Positions 38,109 to 53,100 are shown, numbered from the stretch's first letter. The stretch is DNA of 64,000 nucleotides from Sabellastarte sp. h YS-2021 (GCA_964017235.1 OZ024929.1:159077609-159141608), one strand, 5' to 3'. The notes: generated by a model from the sequence alone, not told the origin. Translations and numbers: made by a program.

Positions 38109-41100
38109 AGAAATTTCCTTGTGGACGCGATAACTCAAAAACAAATTAATATTTTTTTTTCAAACTTGGTACACATGTTAAGGGTGCCCAAAGGAAGATC
38201 CCTATTTTAAGGTGACCTTAAACTCCCAGTAAAAAAGAACTTATGGCCACCTTAAGGTCAGAAATTGCACTTTTGGCCACTTAGAGCCCTGTAGGTCACA
38301 AACTATGATGCTCAGCTGGCTGAAATTTTACCTGACAACACATTAATATGTTCTTAGTACATGTGCCAAAAATCATGACTTTAAGTTGAGGAGAAAATTG
38401 TGTTTGAGGCCCATAAATACCCCCACTTAGGGATTTTTTGCTATACTTTTCACATATTTTGCCCTATAATTTGGAAGTGATAATTCTGATGAGTCTCAAA
38501 CTGCGCTAGGTATAACTTTGATATGTAATCCTTGTCTGTAGAAAATTTTAGGGCTGTAGGTTTACCCAAAGGGGTCGACTTAAGGTCTCAAAAGTGCCCA
38601 CAGAGACCCAATTTATGCACTTTTTGCCACTTTCAAGCACTGTAGCTTTCAAACTATGTCTCTCATCTAAGTTAAATATCATCTGGGAATATATCTATGT
38701 GTTTTCTTATATGTGCCCCAACATTTAGGCCTTTAATAGACAGTTAACCTGTGTATCAGGACCATAAACACCCACCCGAGTGACCCTTATAAGACATTTT
38801 TCACATCTTTTTCCCTGTAACTTGGAAATGGTAAGTCTGAGAAGTTTCAAACTGTATTAGATATATATTCTGTGTGTAATCTTAGTATGCAACAGATTTT
38901 AAGTCTGAAGCTTTAATTTTGAAGGTCAAATTGAGGTCTCTAAAAGGCTCCCAAAGACCCAATATTTGGACTTTTTGCTACTTTTAAGCCCTGTGACTGT
39001 CAAACTATGTGACTGATAGAGCTCAAATCTTATCTGAGAAGATATTAGTATGTTATTTTTATATGTGCCAAAAATTAAGGCTTTAAGAAGACATTTAACC
39101 TGTGTATGAGGACCATAAATCCCCACCCGAGTGACCATTTTTAGACATTTTTCACATATTTTTCCCTGTAACTTGGAAATGGTAAGTCTAAGAAGTTTCA
39201 AACTGTATTAGATGCATATTCTATGTGTAATCTTAGTATGTGACAAATTTTAAGTCTGAAGCTTTAATTTGAAGGCCACATTTAGGTCTCTAGAAGGCCC
39301 CATAAAGACCCAGTATTTGGACTTTTTGCCAATTTTAAGGCCTGTGACTGTTAAACTATGTGACTATTAGAGCTGAAATCTCATCTGGGAATACATTATT
39401 ATGTTCTTTTTACATGTGCCAAAAATCAAGGCTTCAAGTAGACATTTAACCTGTGTATGAGGACCTTAAACACCCACCTGAGTGACCCTTTTAAGACATT
39501 TTTCACATATTTTGCTCTGTAACTTGGAAATGGTAAGTCTGAGAAGTTTCAAACTTTATTAGATACATATTCTATGTGTAATCTTAGTATGTAACAAATT
39601 TTAAGTCTGAAGCTTTAATTTGAAAGCCACATCGAGATCTCTAAAAGGCCCACAATGACCCAATATTTGGACTTTTTACCACCTTTAAGCCCTGTAACTG
39701 TTAAACTATGTGATTGATGGAGATGAAATCCCATCTGGGAATGCATTATTATGTCCTTTTTACATATGCCGAAAATCAAGGTTTTTAGTAGACATTTCAC
39801 CTGTGTATGAGGGCCATAGACACTCGCCCAAGTGCCTTTTTGGACATTTTTTCCGTATTTTGCCCTGTTATTTGGAAATGCTTAGTGTGACAAGTCTTAA
39901 ACTGTATTATATATAATTTTTGTTTGTTATGTATGTCCCCCAAAAAGTTTCAGATCTGTAGTTTAATTGCTAAGGTCTCTTTAACAATTGTAAAATGCCC
40001 ACAGAAACCCAATTTATGGATATTATGCCACTTTAAAGCCCAGTAACTGTCAAACTATGTGGGTTATAGAGCTGAAATCTTTGAATTTTTAAAAGGAAAT
40101 GCCTGTCTATTTAAATTTTGAATATTAATAATGTTATGGCTATCTTAGTCTTTTAAGAACTTATTTTTGTGTGTTATACCTCTGCTTGCTGAGTTTTTCA
40201 CTTTTTAAAATAAAACTGGTTAAACATATTCAAGTAGACAAAATGGACACTTTAAGTGAGCTTTAAGTCCCAATATTAATGAAATTATATCCTTATGTAG
40301 TAAAACTAGGGGATTTTTAACCATCAACTAGCCCAGTTTTATTCAACTTGCCTCAGTTAATTTTGGCACAGCTCCTACAGTTATGAACTCATTTCAGTTG
40401 ATAATCACATACTTAAAATTCTCAATTCTTTTTGTATTTGAGTACCCCTTTTATATAGATTGTTTGTTTACCATTTATGCTCAACCCACATCCCCCACCC
40501 GGATTCCCCCCACCCACCTCTGGGACCTCCAGCTATATTGAGTGACACTAAATAAACAAAGGTATTTAATGATATCAGATGAGAAACAAAGAACTCAATG
40601 GGGTTGCAGATCTTGTGTAATAGTGAGAGAGGTGTGGAGAAGGGGAGAGGGGTGGGGGTGGGAGGTGGTGGGCTTCATTACATATAACACAAAGGGGAGT
40701 CAGAACTGAGATTGTGTCACATATTTAGGTTGCATATATATGGACCACATATATAGGTATAGAGGAAATGAATAACTGAAAACAATTTGCAAATTCTAAA
40801 AATAATATAATAAAATAATAATATAAATAATTTTTTTTTAAATAATATTTTATTTGTGAACAAATATAGAAACAGATATGCGCTTTTGGGATTATGAATT
40901 TTAGAATGGACATTGAATCATCAATCATTTAAATACTTTGAAGGAAGATTGAAAAATATGATGAGTTGAGTTAAAAATAATATTTTATTTGTCAACAAAT
41001 ATAGAAACAGATATGCTCTTTTGGGATTATTATATCCCCAGACGAAAGTCGGGGATATATTGGATTCAGGTCCGTCGCGCCGCCGCCGCCGCCGCCGTAG

Positions 41101-44100
41101 AAATTTCCTTGTGGACGCGATAACTCAAAAACAAATTAATATTTTTTTTTCAAACTTGGTACACATGTTAAGGGTGCCCAAAGGAAGATCCCTATTTTAA
41201 GGTGACCTTAAACTCCCAGTAAAAAAGAACTTATGGCCACCTTAAGGTCAGAAATTGGACTTTTGGCCACTTAGAGCCCTGTAGGTCACAAACTATGATG
41301 CTCAGCTGGCTGAAATTTTACCTGACAACACATTAATATGTTCTTAGTACATGTGCCGAAAATCACGACTTTAAGTTGAGGAGAAAATTGTCCTTGAGGC
41401 CCATAAATACCCCCACTTAGGGATTTTTTGCTATACTTTTCACATATTTTGCCCTATAATTTGGAAGTGGTAATTCTGATGAGTCTCAAACTGTGCTAGG
41501 TATAACTTTGATATGTAATCCTTGTCTGTAGAAAATTTTAGGGCTGTAGGTTTACCCAAAGGGGTCGACTTAAGGTCTCAAAAGTGCCCACAGAGACCCA
41601 ATTTATGCACTTTTTGCCACTTTCAAGCACTGTAGCTTTCAAACTATGTCTCTCATCTAAGTTAAATATCATCTGGGAATATATCTATGTGTTTTCTTAT
41701 ATGTGCCCCAACATTTAGGCCTTTAATGGACAGTTAACCTGTGTATCAGGACCATAAACACCCACCCGAGTGACCCTTATAAGACATTTTTCACATCTTT
41801 TTCCCTGTAACTTGGAAATGGTAAGTCTGAGAAGTTTCAAACTGTATTAGATATATATTCTGTGTGTAATCTTAGTATGTAACAGATTTTAAGTCTGAAG
41901 CTTTAATTTTGAAGGTCAAATTGAGGTCTCTAAAAGGCTCCCAAAGACCCAATATTTGGACTTTTTGCTACTTTTAAGCCCTGTGACTGTCAAACTATGT
42001 GACTGATAGAGCTCAAATCCTATCTGGGAAGATATTAGTATGTTATTTATATATGTGCCAAAAATTAAGGCTTTAAGAAGACATTTAACCTGTGTATGAG
42101 GACCATAAATCCCCACCCGAGTGACCATTTTTAGACATTTTTCACATATTTTTCCCTGTAACTTGGAAATGGTAAGTCTAAGAAGTTTCAAACTGTATTA
42201 GATGCATATTCTATGTGTAATCTTAGTATGTGACAAATTTTAAGTCTGAAGCTTTAATTTGAAGGCCACATTTAGGTCTCTAGAAGGCCCCATAAAGACC
42301 CAGTATTTGGACTTTTTGCCAATTTTAAGGCCTGTGACTGTTAAACTATGTGACTGATAGAGCTGAAATCTCATCTGGGAATACATTATTATGTTCTTTT
42401 TACATGTGCCAAAAATCAAGGCTTCAAGTAGACATTTAACCTGTGTATGAGGACCTTAAACACCCACCTGAGTGACCCTTTTAAGACATTTTTCACATAT
42501 TTTGCTCTGTAACTTGGAAATGGTAAGTCTGAGAAGTTTCAAACTTTATTAGATACATATTCTATGTGTAATCTTAGTATGTAACAAATTTTAAGTCTGA
42601 AGCTTTAATTTGAAAGCCACATCGAGATCTCTAAAAGGCCCACAGAGACCCAATATTTGGACTTTTTGCCACCTTTAAGCCCTGTGACTGTTAAACTATG
42701 TGATTGATGGAGCTGAAATCCCATCTGGGAATGCATTATTATGTCCTTTTTACATATGGCGAAAATCAAGGTTTTTAGTAGACATTTAACCTGTGTATGA
42801 GGGCCATAGACACTCGCCCAAGTGCCTTTTTGGACATTTTTTCCGTATTTTGCCCTGTTATTTGGAAATGCTTAGTGTGACAAGTCTTAAACTGTATTAT
42901 ATATAATTTTTGTTTGTTATGTATGTCCCCCAAAAAGTTTCAGATCTGTAGTTTAATTGCTAAGGTCTCTTTAACAATTGTAAAATGCCCACAGAAACCC
43001 AATTTATGGACATTATGCCACTTTAAAGCCCAGTAACTGTCAAACTATGTGGGTTATAGAGCTGAAATCTTTGAATTTTTAAAAGGAAATGCCTGTCTAT
43101 TTAAATTTTGAATATTAATAATGTTATGGCTATCTTAGTCTTTTAAGAACTTATTTTTGTGTGTTATACCTCTGCTTGCTGAGTTTTTAACTTTTTAAAA
43201 TGAAACTGGTTAAACGCCGGTTAAACATATTCAAGTAGACAAAATGGACACTTTAAGTGAGCTTTAAGTCCCAATATTAATGAAATTATATCCGTATGTA
43301 GTAAAACTAGGGGATTTTTAACCCTCAACTAGCCCAGTTTTATTCAACTTGCCTCAGTTAATTTTGACACAGCTCCTACAGTTATGAACTCATTTCAGTT
43401 GATAATCAAATACTTAAAATTCTCAATTCTTTTTGTATTTGAGTACCCCTTTTATATAGATTGTTTGTTTACCATTTATGCTGTAGCACTCCATCTCTTT
43501 GAGAGAACATGTAAACTGTGTAAAAAAGATGTAGAAGATGAGATACATTTTGTTTGTGTTTGTCCAGCTTTAGAGCTGATTCGTATGAAATATTTCAAAA
43601 TTTTAAATATAGATAAATCTGAATTATTAATAGATCAATTATCAAGGGTATTAACTCATATGAATGTCAATATGGTTATTAATTTTATTTTTGATTTGTG
43701 GCAAGAAAGAAAAAGTAAATTATATTGTTAATTTTTATGTATTGAATTGCTGTCTTTATTTACTGTATCTTACCTCAAAATATGTTTGCTCTGTTTGTTA
43801 TTAACTCTCTATTTAAAGTGACTTATAAGCCCATATAGGGCTGGGTATTACTTCAATAGTTTTTGTATAATCCTTGTCAACATAATACATGTCACTATAA
43901 TAAACTAATAAACTAAACTAAGTCCCAACCCACATCCCCCACCCGGATTCCCCCCACCCACCTCTGGGACCTCCAGCTATATTGAGTGACACTAAATAAA
44001 CAAAGGTATTTAATGATATCAGATGAGAAACAAAGACCTCAATGGGGTTGCAGATCTTGTGTAATAGTGAGAGAGGTGTGGAGAAGGGGAGAGGGGTGGG

Positions 44101-47100
44101 GGTGGGAGGTGGTGGGCTTCATTACATATAACACAAAGGGGAGTCAGAACTGAGATTGTGTCACATATTTAGGTTGCATATATATGGACCACATATATAG
44201 GTATAGAGGAAATGAATAACTGAAAACAATTTGCAAATTCTAAAAATAATATAATAAAATAATAATATAAATAATTTTTTTTTAAATAATATTTTATTTG
44301 TGAACAAATATAGAAACAGATATGCGCTTTTGGGATTATGAATTTTAGAATGGACATTGAATCATCAATCATTTAAATACTTTGAAGGAAAATTGAAAAG
44401 TATGATGAGTTGAGTTAAAAATAATATTTTATTTGTCAACAAATATAGAAACAGATATGCTCTTTTGGGATTATTATTTTAGAATGGACATTCAATCATC
44501 AATCATTTAAATACTTTGAAAATAGGTTTAGAGTTATCATTGCAGGAAGATTGAAAATATAATTTGAGTTATGTATTCGGCGTCTGGGGATACACCATCT
44601 TCCTTGGAAGATATAAACAGAGTAGATTGATGTGCTGAAGTTCATATAATAATGGGTAATTATGTTTTTAAAAATTCCTGATCAAAACCTGTGGCGTGAG
44701 TGATGACCTGTCTGGGGATATGTTGGCGCCGAGTTGGCCCAATCTAGTTATTTTAGAATGGACATTCAATCATCAATCATTTAAATACTTTGAAAATAGG
44801 TTTAGAGTTATCATTGCAGGAAGATTGAAAATATAATTTGAGTTATGTATTCGGCGTCTGGGGATACACCATCTTCCTTGGGGAGATATAAACAGAGTAG
44901 ATTGATGTGCTGAAGTTATATAATAATGGGTAATTATGTTTTAAAAAATTCCCGATCAAAACCTGTGGCGTGAGTGATGACCTGTCTGGGGATATGTTGG
45001 CGCCGAGTTGGCCCAATCTAGTGTATGTGTGCCTTTCAGTGGTATCTACAAAAAACTAGCAATTTCTCCAGTCACTAGTTGTGAGAATTCCTGTTTCAAA
45101 TCCTTCTGAAAAGGCATATTCAGTGGTGGAAAATGCCAAAAAATGGGAAATAGGATGCCTTTCTATACACGGGTGCACAATTCCCTTATTTTCATAGATG
45201 CATTAAATCAGGGTTGATGATCCCATCTATAAGCATCACAGTTAGTGGCTTTGGACAGTTAAAAATGTATATATTACATTTCAATGTCATACAGCTGAAG
45301 GCAGTGTGTTCAGCCCTTAAAAGCCTTCAAGACAAATTCCACACAAAGAATTCTGATAGCATCAGACAACACCACTTTGTTCGGTTATCTGAACAAACAG
45401 GGGGGGGGAGCGTATACCTCCTAGTTTGGCGCAGCATGGCCTACTGCAATCCTTGAAAATATACTCATAACAGACATAGTCTTGGTTGCTTAAGGGTCAT
45501 ACTCAACATATCTCCAGAAGGGATAAAGGTTTGGCGCATCCTGGCCTACTACAATCCTTGAAATATACTCTTAAGAGACAGAAATATTCTGGGGTTACTT
45601 AAATGTCATGCTCAATGATCTCTACAGAAGGGACAAAAGTAATGTGTACAGAATGGTTCTTACTCCCGTTATGGTTCTAAACAACGTGCAAGTTTGGCAC
45701 AAATCAACAATAGGTGTTTTATGCAGGTATGCTGCATCTTGGCCTACTGCAATCCTTGAAATATTCTCATATGAGCCAGATATATTCAGGGTTGCCTAGA
45801 TGTCATGACAGCCTCTCCACAAAGAACGAAATAATACAGACAGGAGAGGCTTCATCTTTAATATTCTATTTGATTTACATAGTTTGTCAAATACCAATGG
45901 TAGAGATGTTTGCCACCAATGAGTCAAAAACTTCCATTCTATGTTGCTAGTCCCGGATGCAAATGCTCTGAACATAGATGCATTAAACATCTTGTTGGAG
46001 GTCCTGGACTGCTAGGCCTTTTGTCCTATACCACTTATTCCAAAAAGTCATTGAACAAGTGAACACCAGGTGCAAAATGATTGTAGTGGCCCCTTGGTGG
46101 CCCATGATGCATTGGCTTTGGGGTCTGGTGAGTCATTCAACCAAACCTCCATTACAGCTACTTCACTGGTCTCAGAAACAGCCATTCAGTCAGAAATACC
46201 ATCTGAATCAGTTGCATTGGCAGTTTGGCACCTTCATGCTTGGCACCTTAACACCACTCAGAATCTCTTATATCATTCTCTGGGCAAGGGATAGAGAGAT
46301 TTAGGGCATCTCAAGGACCCTCATCTTGGAATGTATGAGTCATGATGGGCCATTTTGAGCTCTGGTACCCACAGAATAAGGTGGCCATCTCAGAGCCTAC
46401 GGTCTCAAATATACCAGATTTTTTGATCCATTTACTTGCAAAAAATCTGAAACCTGTCACTATTTTTGGCTTTGCAGCAGCCATAGCTGATCATTTACAT
46501 TTTTTGTGCAGGAGTTGAACCAAAGCCTGCATCTTTATAGGCCTATTGCAAGTGTTATAGAGAGAAGCCCACTGCTAACAGGTACAGCATCAAGGGATTT
46601 GCCTTGGCTTCTGTTGGTTTTCACAAAAGGCTTCTTGTTAACCTTTAAAAGGAGGTCAGTCTAAAAATGTTTGACTTGCAAGACTGTTGTAAATTGCAAT
46701 GACATTGGAAGTGTATTCTGGGACTTTGGCTCCTTCAGACACAAGCCTCATAGGAAGGAGTTTACAGTTCTCACTCCTACCTACCTTTTCAACAAGGAAC
46801 TATTAGCCTCAGTTGGTCTAGATTGCCTCCAGTGGTCACTTCAGCTCTAGATCATTCCTGAACTCAACTTGCCTGGACACATGCTTCGTTGTCCTTCTAC
46901 AGCACTTACATTCTTCTTGGACAGGTCTACTGCTTGGACAAAAGGGAAAGTCTCCTTCTCCTGCCTTTTAGCAAGAATCAGTTGGCTTACAATGCCCCAG
47001 ATGGCTCAAACCAGTGGTCATTCCAGCTCACAAACCTTTCTTGAGCTGATGTTGTGACACTCTGCTCTCTTACAGTACTTAGTTACTATCAGGACAGTAC

Positions 47101-50100
47101 AAGTACTTCAAGGAGGGGAAGAATCTTGCTCATATCTTTAAGGAAGGCTTGATGGAGATATCTTGAATTCTGCTATCTCTTCCTGGATCAATCTGGCTGC
47201 ATGATTAGATTGCCAGTCCTTTAATTCTGATTCTCAGAATCCATACATTGAGGCACATATTACATCTATGGCTGCCTCTTTAGTTTTCAAGAGTGGGGTA
47301 TTACCTGAGCAGATATGAAACTCTTGTTATTGGAAGACCCACAATTCTTTACTACATTCTACTTGAAGAAGTAGCTTGGCAATCCCATGACCAGTCCATG
47401 AACAAATTGGGCCTTGTGGATTCACCTCGGCATGTAGTCAATTTTTGTGTATTTTTACATGTTATTGATATGACTCACATAGTGATGTTCTCTCCAGTTA
47501 CACAAGTGTTGTGTCACTGACATATGTCTTTCCTGACTTACATATGGCCCCATATCTGCAGTTCATGCAGTTCAGTTTGCCTGCTTGGAGATATTCTCAT
47601 TGTCAGATGATGACATCTTGTTTCGGGAGTCATGCAGACATCTCCGGCCAATACCGGGTGATGGTTAATACTGCTATATGATTTGTTGTAAAATTGTCTA
47701 CAACAGCAACAGCAGCAACAATGATGACCACATCATGGATCTCTTGTTGAGGTTAGCAAATTACTTATCTGTGATGAAGAAGTAATATATATAACCTAAG
47801 ATGTGGCGAATGGAAGCTTATCTTATCCTCTTATCAAGTGCTTTATTTGGTGACCCCTTGTCTGACAATCATCTAACAGTGTGGCCAAAACAAATACCCT
47901 CCACCTGTTATGGTTGTATTCAAGCACTTGTGAGGATAAGGTAAGGCTATTTTACGCAATAAAATGTAACAAATTTTATTGTAATTTAACTTTTTACAAG
48001 TTAAATACTTACCTTATCCTCACAAGGATAAACCCACCCTACCTCCCCGCATAATTTGTTTTCTGGGGACCAAAAATACAATGAAGAACTCTCGACATTC
48101 GTCTGTCGACAACGACTACTGCGCAAGCGCGGACATGCGCAGACAAAGGGGTCACCTCTTGTGACAAGAATATTCCTTAAAAAATTCTTGTCGGTCGATA
48201 CGTTTTTGCTCCACAAAACCAAACAAGCACTTGTGAGGATAAGGTAAGTATTTAACTTGTAAAAAGTTAAATTACAATAAAATTTGTTACAATTTGTTTA
48301 TTTCACAGAATCATAGATTCCTGTCAGGAAGCATTCATTCTACGATTGTATAGACAGAAAAATAAGGTAACACTATTAATCTGTATATTTGTCACATGCT
48401 TCCAAACTTGTTTAAGTGGAACTTGTTAGTAAAATTTTCTTTTAATTAGGTCTGAAGATCACATGATCAGAAGAGCTTATCCAGTGAAATTTACCTCCCA
48501 GTTATCTGGAAAGCCTGGTTAAATACTCATATTTCTCTGGTTTCAAGAGATCCCATTTAAAAGAGTTTTACTGCATAAAACCGCATAATTTGACTTTTTT
48601 CTGATCATTGATGTTCAATCCCCATTCCTTTTCAATTTTGACAATTAAATTTGGTAAAATATAAAGTAAATAAATTATTTTATGGAGTACCGTACATATT
48701 CTAGTATGAAAAGGTTTAACCAAGATGTAGAAATGTGGTTGTACTGGTATACAGAGGTTCAGTACCCATGTTGGCGCAATGGTCAAACTTGGGCTTTATT
48801 TTCCTTTGAATAGTTAGGATCATATCAGGAAAGGTCCTTGATGAATCCAACACATGACCATCAGCTGGATTCAAACCCACAAGCTCACAGGTGAGGTCCA
48901 AGTGATGACAAATACATAATTTGTTAAGCACCGCCATTTACATCTCTCATATTAAAGTTACAGTACGAACGGGTTGCAAGGTGGCACAGTTGGTAAAACA
49001 CTTCCATCTCAACTATAAGGTCATAGGTTTGAATTTAAGCTCTGAGTCAGAGATGGAAAGTTGGCAGTTGTAGGTGCTTACCAGTACACAGTAGTTTTCA
49101 GTGACCAACTAGTATGCATTGGTTACCTCCATGCTCTTAACCACCCATTGATGAATTTTGCTTGTACATTCCCAGGGTTCGTGATTACGCCGGCCGAGTA
49201 TGTATTTCAGATTTTGACGAGAATTTCAGTTGTCAGTGCATGCGATGGATGCGATTTTTATGTATAAAATATTTCTCCTTTAGAAGCTTATTTCGGTTGG
49301 CAGGAAGTGTAGGTATGCACGCACTATATCTATAACACTGAAGATAAGCTTTATATTTTTAAATTAAATGGTTTCGAGCAATTTTCTGGCAAGTTGTTTA
49401 CATCCACCATTGTTAAGCGAGATTTCATGCGTGACGAGATCCTTCTGGAACAGCCAGTGAGTGCTGTTGTGGTACACCAGTAAATGTACTCAAAACATTA
49501 TATTGAAAGAAAGTCTATCTGCACGGAAACAATCGAAGCAACAAGCCAGGACGGTGAACTTTCATGAGAGACAAACTATACTAAATCTCGGAAACTCTTG
49601 ATATTTAACCCCGGAAAGTCCCCCAAAAAATAAAAGCTGTAACATTTGACAATATTTACAGGCGATGTAACAAAAAACTATATCTCTGAAACTACCTATT
49701 GAATTTTTATCAAACAACAAAAAAAACAACAATATTTTTGTCTTTCAAACAGTATAAATACAATATTTGTAGCTTTAATAAAATAATCATACAAACAAAT
49801 TTCACTCTAATAGCACTAAAATGAAGTTCATTGACTGGGGTTCAGCTTTTCAGAATATTTTTTAAATTGATTTGTCGACAGATACTTATTATACATCAGT
49901 AGAAAGGAAATTGAACAGTACTTCTATATATTTAAATGTATCCACAAATAAGGGAGAAAAATTATTACTTGCACCCCATTTTCATACAGTGGTACCCCAT
50001 TTTTGATATGCCATAAGGGACAAGGTACCCAACGTTTCATAACCCTAACGCAAACACTGGACTCAGGAAAAAATGATTAGAACTCTATTTTTGGAGGTCA

Positions 50101-53100
50101 TGTAGTCCCTTGGACTCCATATTTTAAGGTACTTCGCGAACCCTGATTCCGTTGAAGGCGATGTTAAAAACTGTTCAGTATAATGTAGAACGTTAATTAT
50201 TTAAAATTTACCTCTTACTGGACTTTCAGTAGTTATTGGGTTTGTATTGCAGAAAGGTTTCATCAAGGCGTTTTCAGACAGTCCCCAGTCTTTCACTGCA
50301 GGCTTCTGTCATGTGGAAAGGGTGATGAAAAGCCTGTTTGTGAGGAAACTCTTCCTTTGGCCTCGTTTTCATGCCTCTGTAATGTCGTCTCTGGATAAAC
50401 ACAAGGTACACTATGTTGGGATGTCATTATTAGTAATGAACTTGAATTTGGCCTATCATGATTACAATTTCCATAATCATGACACAGACACAAGATATTC
50501 TATATTTTTGGCAAATAGTATTCAAGTAAATGCATAGAGACTTAAAACTTTGGTACAATATGCTAAATTTTATTGACATAAGTCAACAAGGAATTAATTG
50601 AACATTATGTAGCCACAAATACTTACCAACACTGAAATAACACCAGTGATGTTCTTTTGCAGCATGCCAACTTCTCTAATGTTATAAAATTAACCAAGTT
50701 TAAAATGAAATACATCAGAAGCCCTTTAAATATAGGCAATTTGTGTGTGTATGATTATAGCAGCAGTTAATGAGTGAAGTACTTAACTCACTGGAACTTT
50801 ATCGAGTATTTACAAAAGCATTAAGTTTCAGTTCACTTTATTTGCTCCTGAAAAATCCTAAGTTATCTTGATAAACCTGAGAAAAAGCCTTGATTTTCTC
50901 AGATTAATATATTACATAGACTTGATCCAATTCTCAATTCCTCCACAGGTGGATGTGGTGGAGCTGTATGTAGAACTGACTCCAGCCATGCAAGCCTGTC
51001 AGACAGCACTGCTTGACCTTATTGATGCTTGTGTGAAAGAGATCAAGAGAGGCAACATAAATGTGTGTATACTTTAATTACAGATGATGTCCTAGTCAGT
51101 CATAATATTGTGATTTTCATAAAAAAAAACACATAAAATTGAAATATGGTGATTGCAATTTCAAAACTGTAATATCTTGGGTACACAGAATATTCTATAT
51201 GTTAGGCATTGTACTCCATGAGCATGTAGACACTGGAAGCTTAGACAAAATGTGCCAAATCTTGTTGAAATCTATGTTCATATTTTATCAAGACATTTTA
51301 AGTATATTTAGTGCTAGTTTATTCTCCTAAAAAGACATTAAATGAACATTTTGTAGTAAGAGATGCTTCACCATTATAAATAACATTGGTGTTTTTATGG
51401 TATTGATTTGGGGTCTGCCTTTCTTGCCACTGCTGTCATTTATTGTTTCCTCTAATATCTCTTTTAGTGTTAGTAGTATGGAAAAGAGTTTTGACAAGTG
51501 CCGGACAGTATTTTTGATTTGCATGGAGTTTGCGCGCGCTGTCGCGACAAGAAGAAGGGGAAAGATCCTTGTGTAGAGAAGCCTGGAGCGGATTGTCATA
51601 TCTGTAAGTCTCTCACCCCAGAACAATTGTCACAACTTTCTACACCTACGTATAAGAATAAGAAGGAGAAGCGTGAGTTGAAGTCTTCTACTCCATCCAA
51701 GAATCCCACATCTAACAACACTCTCAGTCCCACCCTTGTAGACCCGTCCCTAGTGACGGTAATGGGGGTTGTGGATGGCCAGAGCACCTCCGGGTTGCCT
51801 GGTTTGAGTGAGAAACCAGCTGAGAAGAAGAGGAAAAGAGAGGATAAGAAGGATCCCAGCTCCAAGCCGGTCAAACCGGACAAGTCGGTCAAGACCTCTC
51901 ACCGACCTTCTGTTGACTCCACCGACCAGAAGCTTGATGCAATGGAACATAAGTGGTCGGATCGTTTCAACCGGCTGGAGGCATTGCTATTGGCCAAGAC
52001 TCTGGACCGGGAGCCTACTTTCAGTGCGGTCAAGGTCACACCGACCCATGCTCCACCGGCCAGTGCTATTAGTTCTGAACCCTTCTTGAATCCATCAGGC
52101 CAACCTTCTGTATCTTCACAGCCATCTCACCGACCGGCTGCCTCTACTTCACCGGCCATTGACCCTGTTGATGCTTCCACTGCTTCTAAGGCCGGATCTG
52201 ACTCTTCTCAGCCTGCACACCGACCAGGAACTTCTGCAGTTCCTAACCAGCCCACCAAGAAACCTTTTTCTACTGCCTTTGATTCTACTAGAAAGGATAT
52301 CTCATCTAGTGACTCAGACTCTGAGAGTTTCAGTTCGGATAGACCTCCAGTTGACTTATACCCAGAAGAGGGTGAACTATCTGACGATCATGAAGTGTCC
52401 TTTGTTGATCCCGACCAATCCCTCTCCGAGGAACAGTCGTATAGGGAGACAATGAGGGGTATACGGTCCTACATGGGGTGGACCCATGTTCCGAATATAG
52501 ACACTGGTGCCAAGACGTCAGATGACAACCCTTTTGCCGGACCGAAACTTCAAACTCCTGGCAAGGTCTCAGTCCACCTCCCCACGGATGAGTGGCTTTG
52601 TAACAAACTGTCCAAACTCAATCTCACCCTGGTACAGGGCTATCCATCACATACCACTGAGGCTGGCACTCTTCAACGGGATCAATTCGTCCGACCGGCC
52701 AAATCCCAGAGTAAATGGTACGGTGTGCACACAGAACCTAAGAAAGACTCTAGTTCTGCAGTTAAAGCATGGAATACTGGCTCCTCCCGCATTAACAGCA
52801 CCTACTTACGGATAGCTCGTCAGGCTGGCATTGCTTCCAACCCGCCTTTGTCCAGACCCATCTCCCAGGAAAGCTTGAGAAAATGGGAAAGGTCAGCCCG
52901 GGAATCGTCTGTCATCTGCAATCAAGCAGCTGGGTTTAATCGCTGTCTACTAAAGGTCCAGCAGAATATGCAGACTCGACTCCGTACTATCCAGACAGAA
53001 TCCAAGGGCAAGACAGCAAGCAAGGTTTCAGCAGCAACAGGTGAACTTCAATTCCTGTTAGATTTCAACTCCAGTGTGTGCCAGGCAATGGCCAAAGCAA

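Larger units (their letters stand above)
38027..45022 (+). mobile_element. Helentron-like element, family C, internally duplicated (7 kb)
   Basis: Starts 'tatatccccagacgaaagtc' with a hairpin to ggggatata, then 'gtccgtcgcgccgccgcc'. A complete second 5' end follows at 41031 (period 3002 bp), and the 3' end is also doubled: 44474-44747 and 44748-45022, both ending 'gttggcccaatCTAGT' after the subterminal inverted match gtctggggatat. The core of each copy has five to six ~351-bp units ('cacccgagtgaccctt', 'cttggaaatggtaagtct'). Copies are nearly identical. It sits in the RT region of the old DIRS element. No transposase. Confidence 0.8.
35793..48291 (+). mobile_element. Old DIRS retrotransposon (decayed), ERCC4 intron 4
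   Basis: Inverted terminal repeats of about 200 bp: 35793-35995 and 48291-48070 (both with 'ccttatcctcacaag', 'gcaaaaacgtatcgaccgac', 'gaggtgacccctttgtctgc'). Before the right ITR, 47921-48027 is an internal complementary region: its left part is the complement of the element's left tip and its right part that of the right tip, meeting at 47964/47965. That is the diagnostic DIRS design. Coding remnants are scrambled. The right end is 17 bp upstream of ERCC4 exon 5. A 7-kb Helentron-like element is nested inside. Confidence 0.88.

Noticed and set aside
38926..42191. Two 91-codon minus frames nearly identical to each other
   Set aside because: They recur because the 351-bp units and the 3-kb segment are duplicated; no protein similarity.
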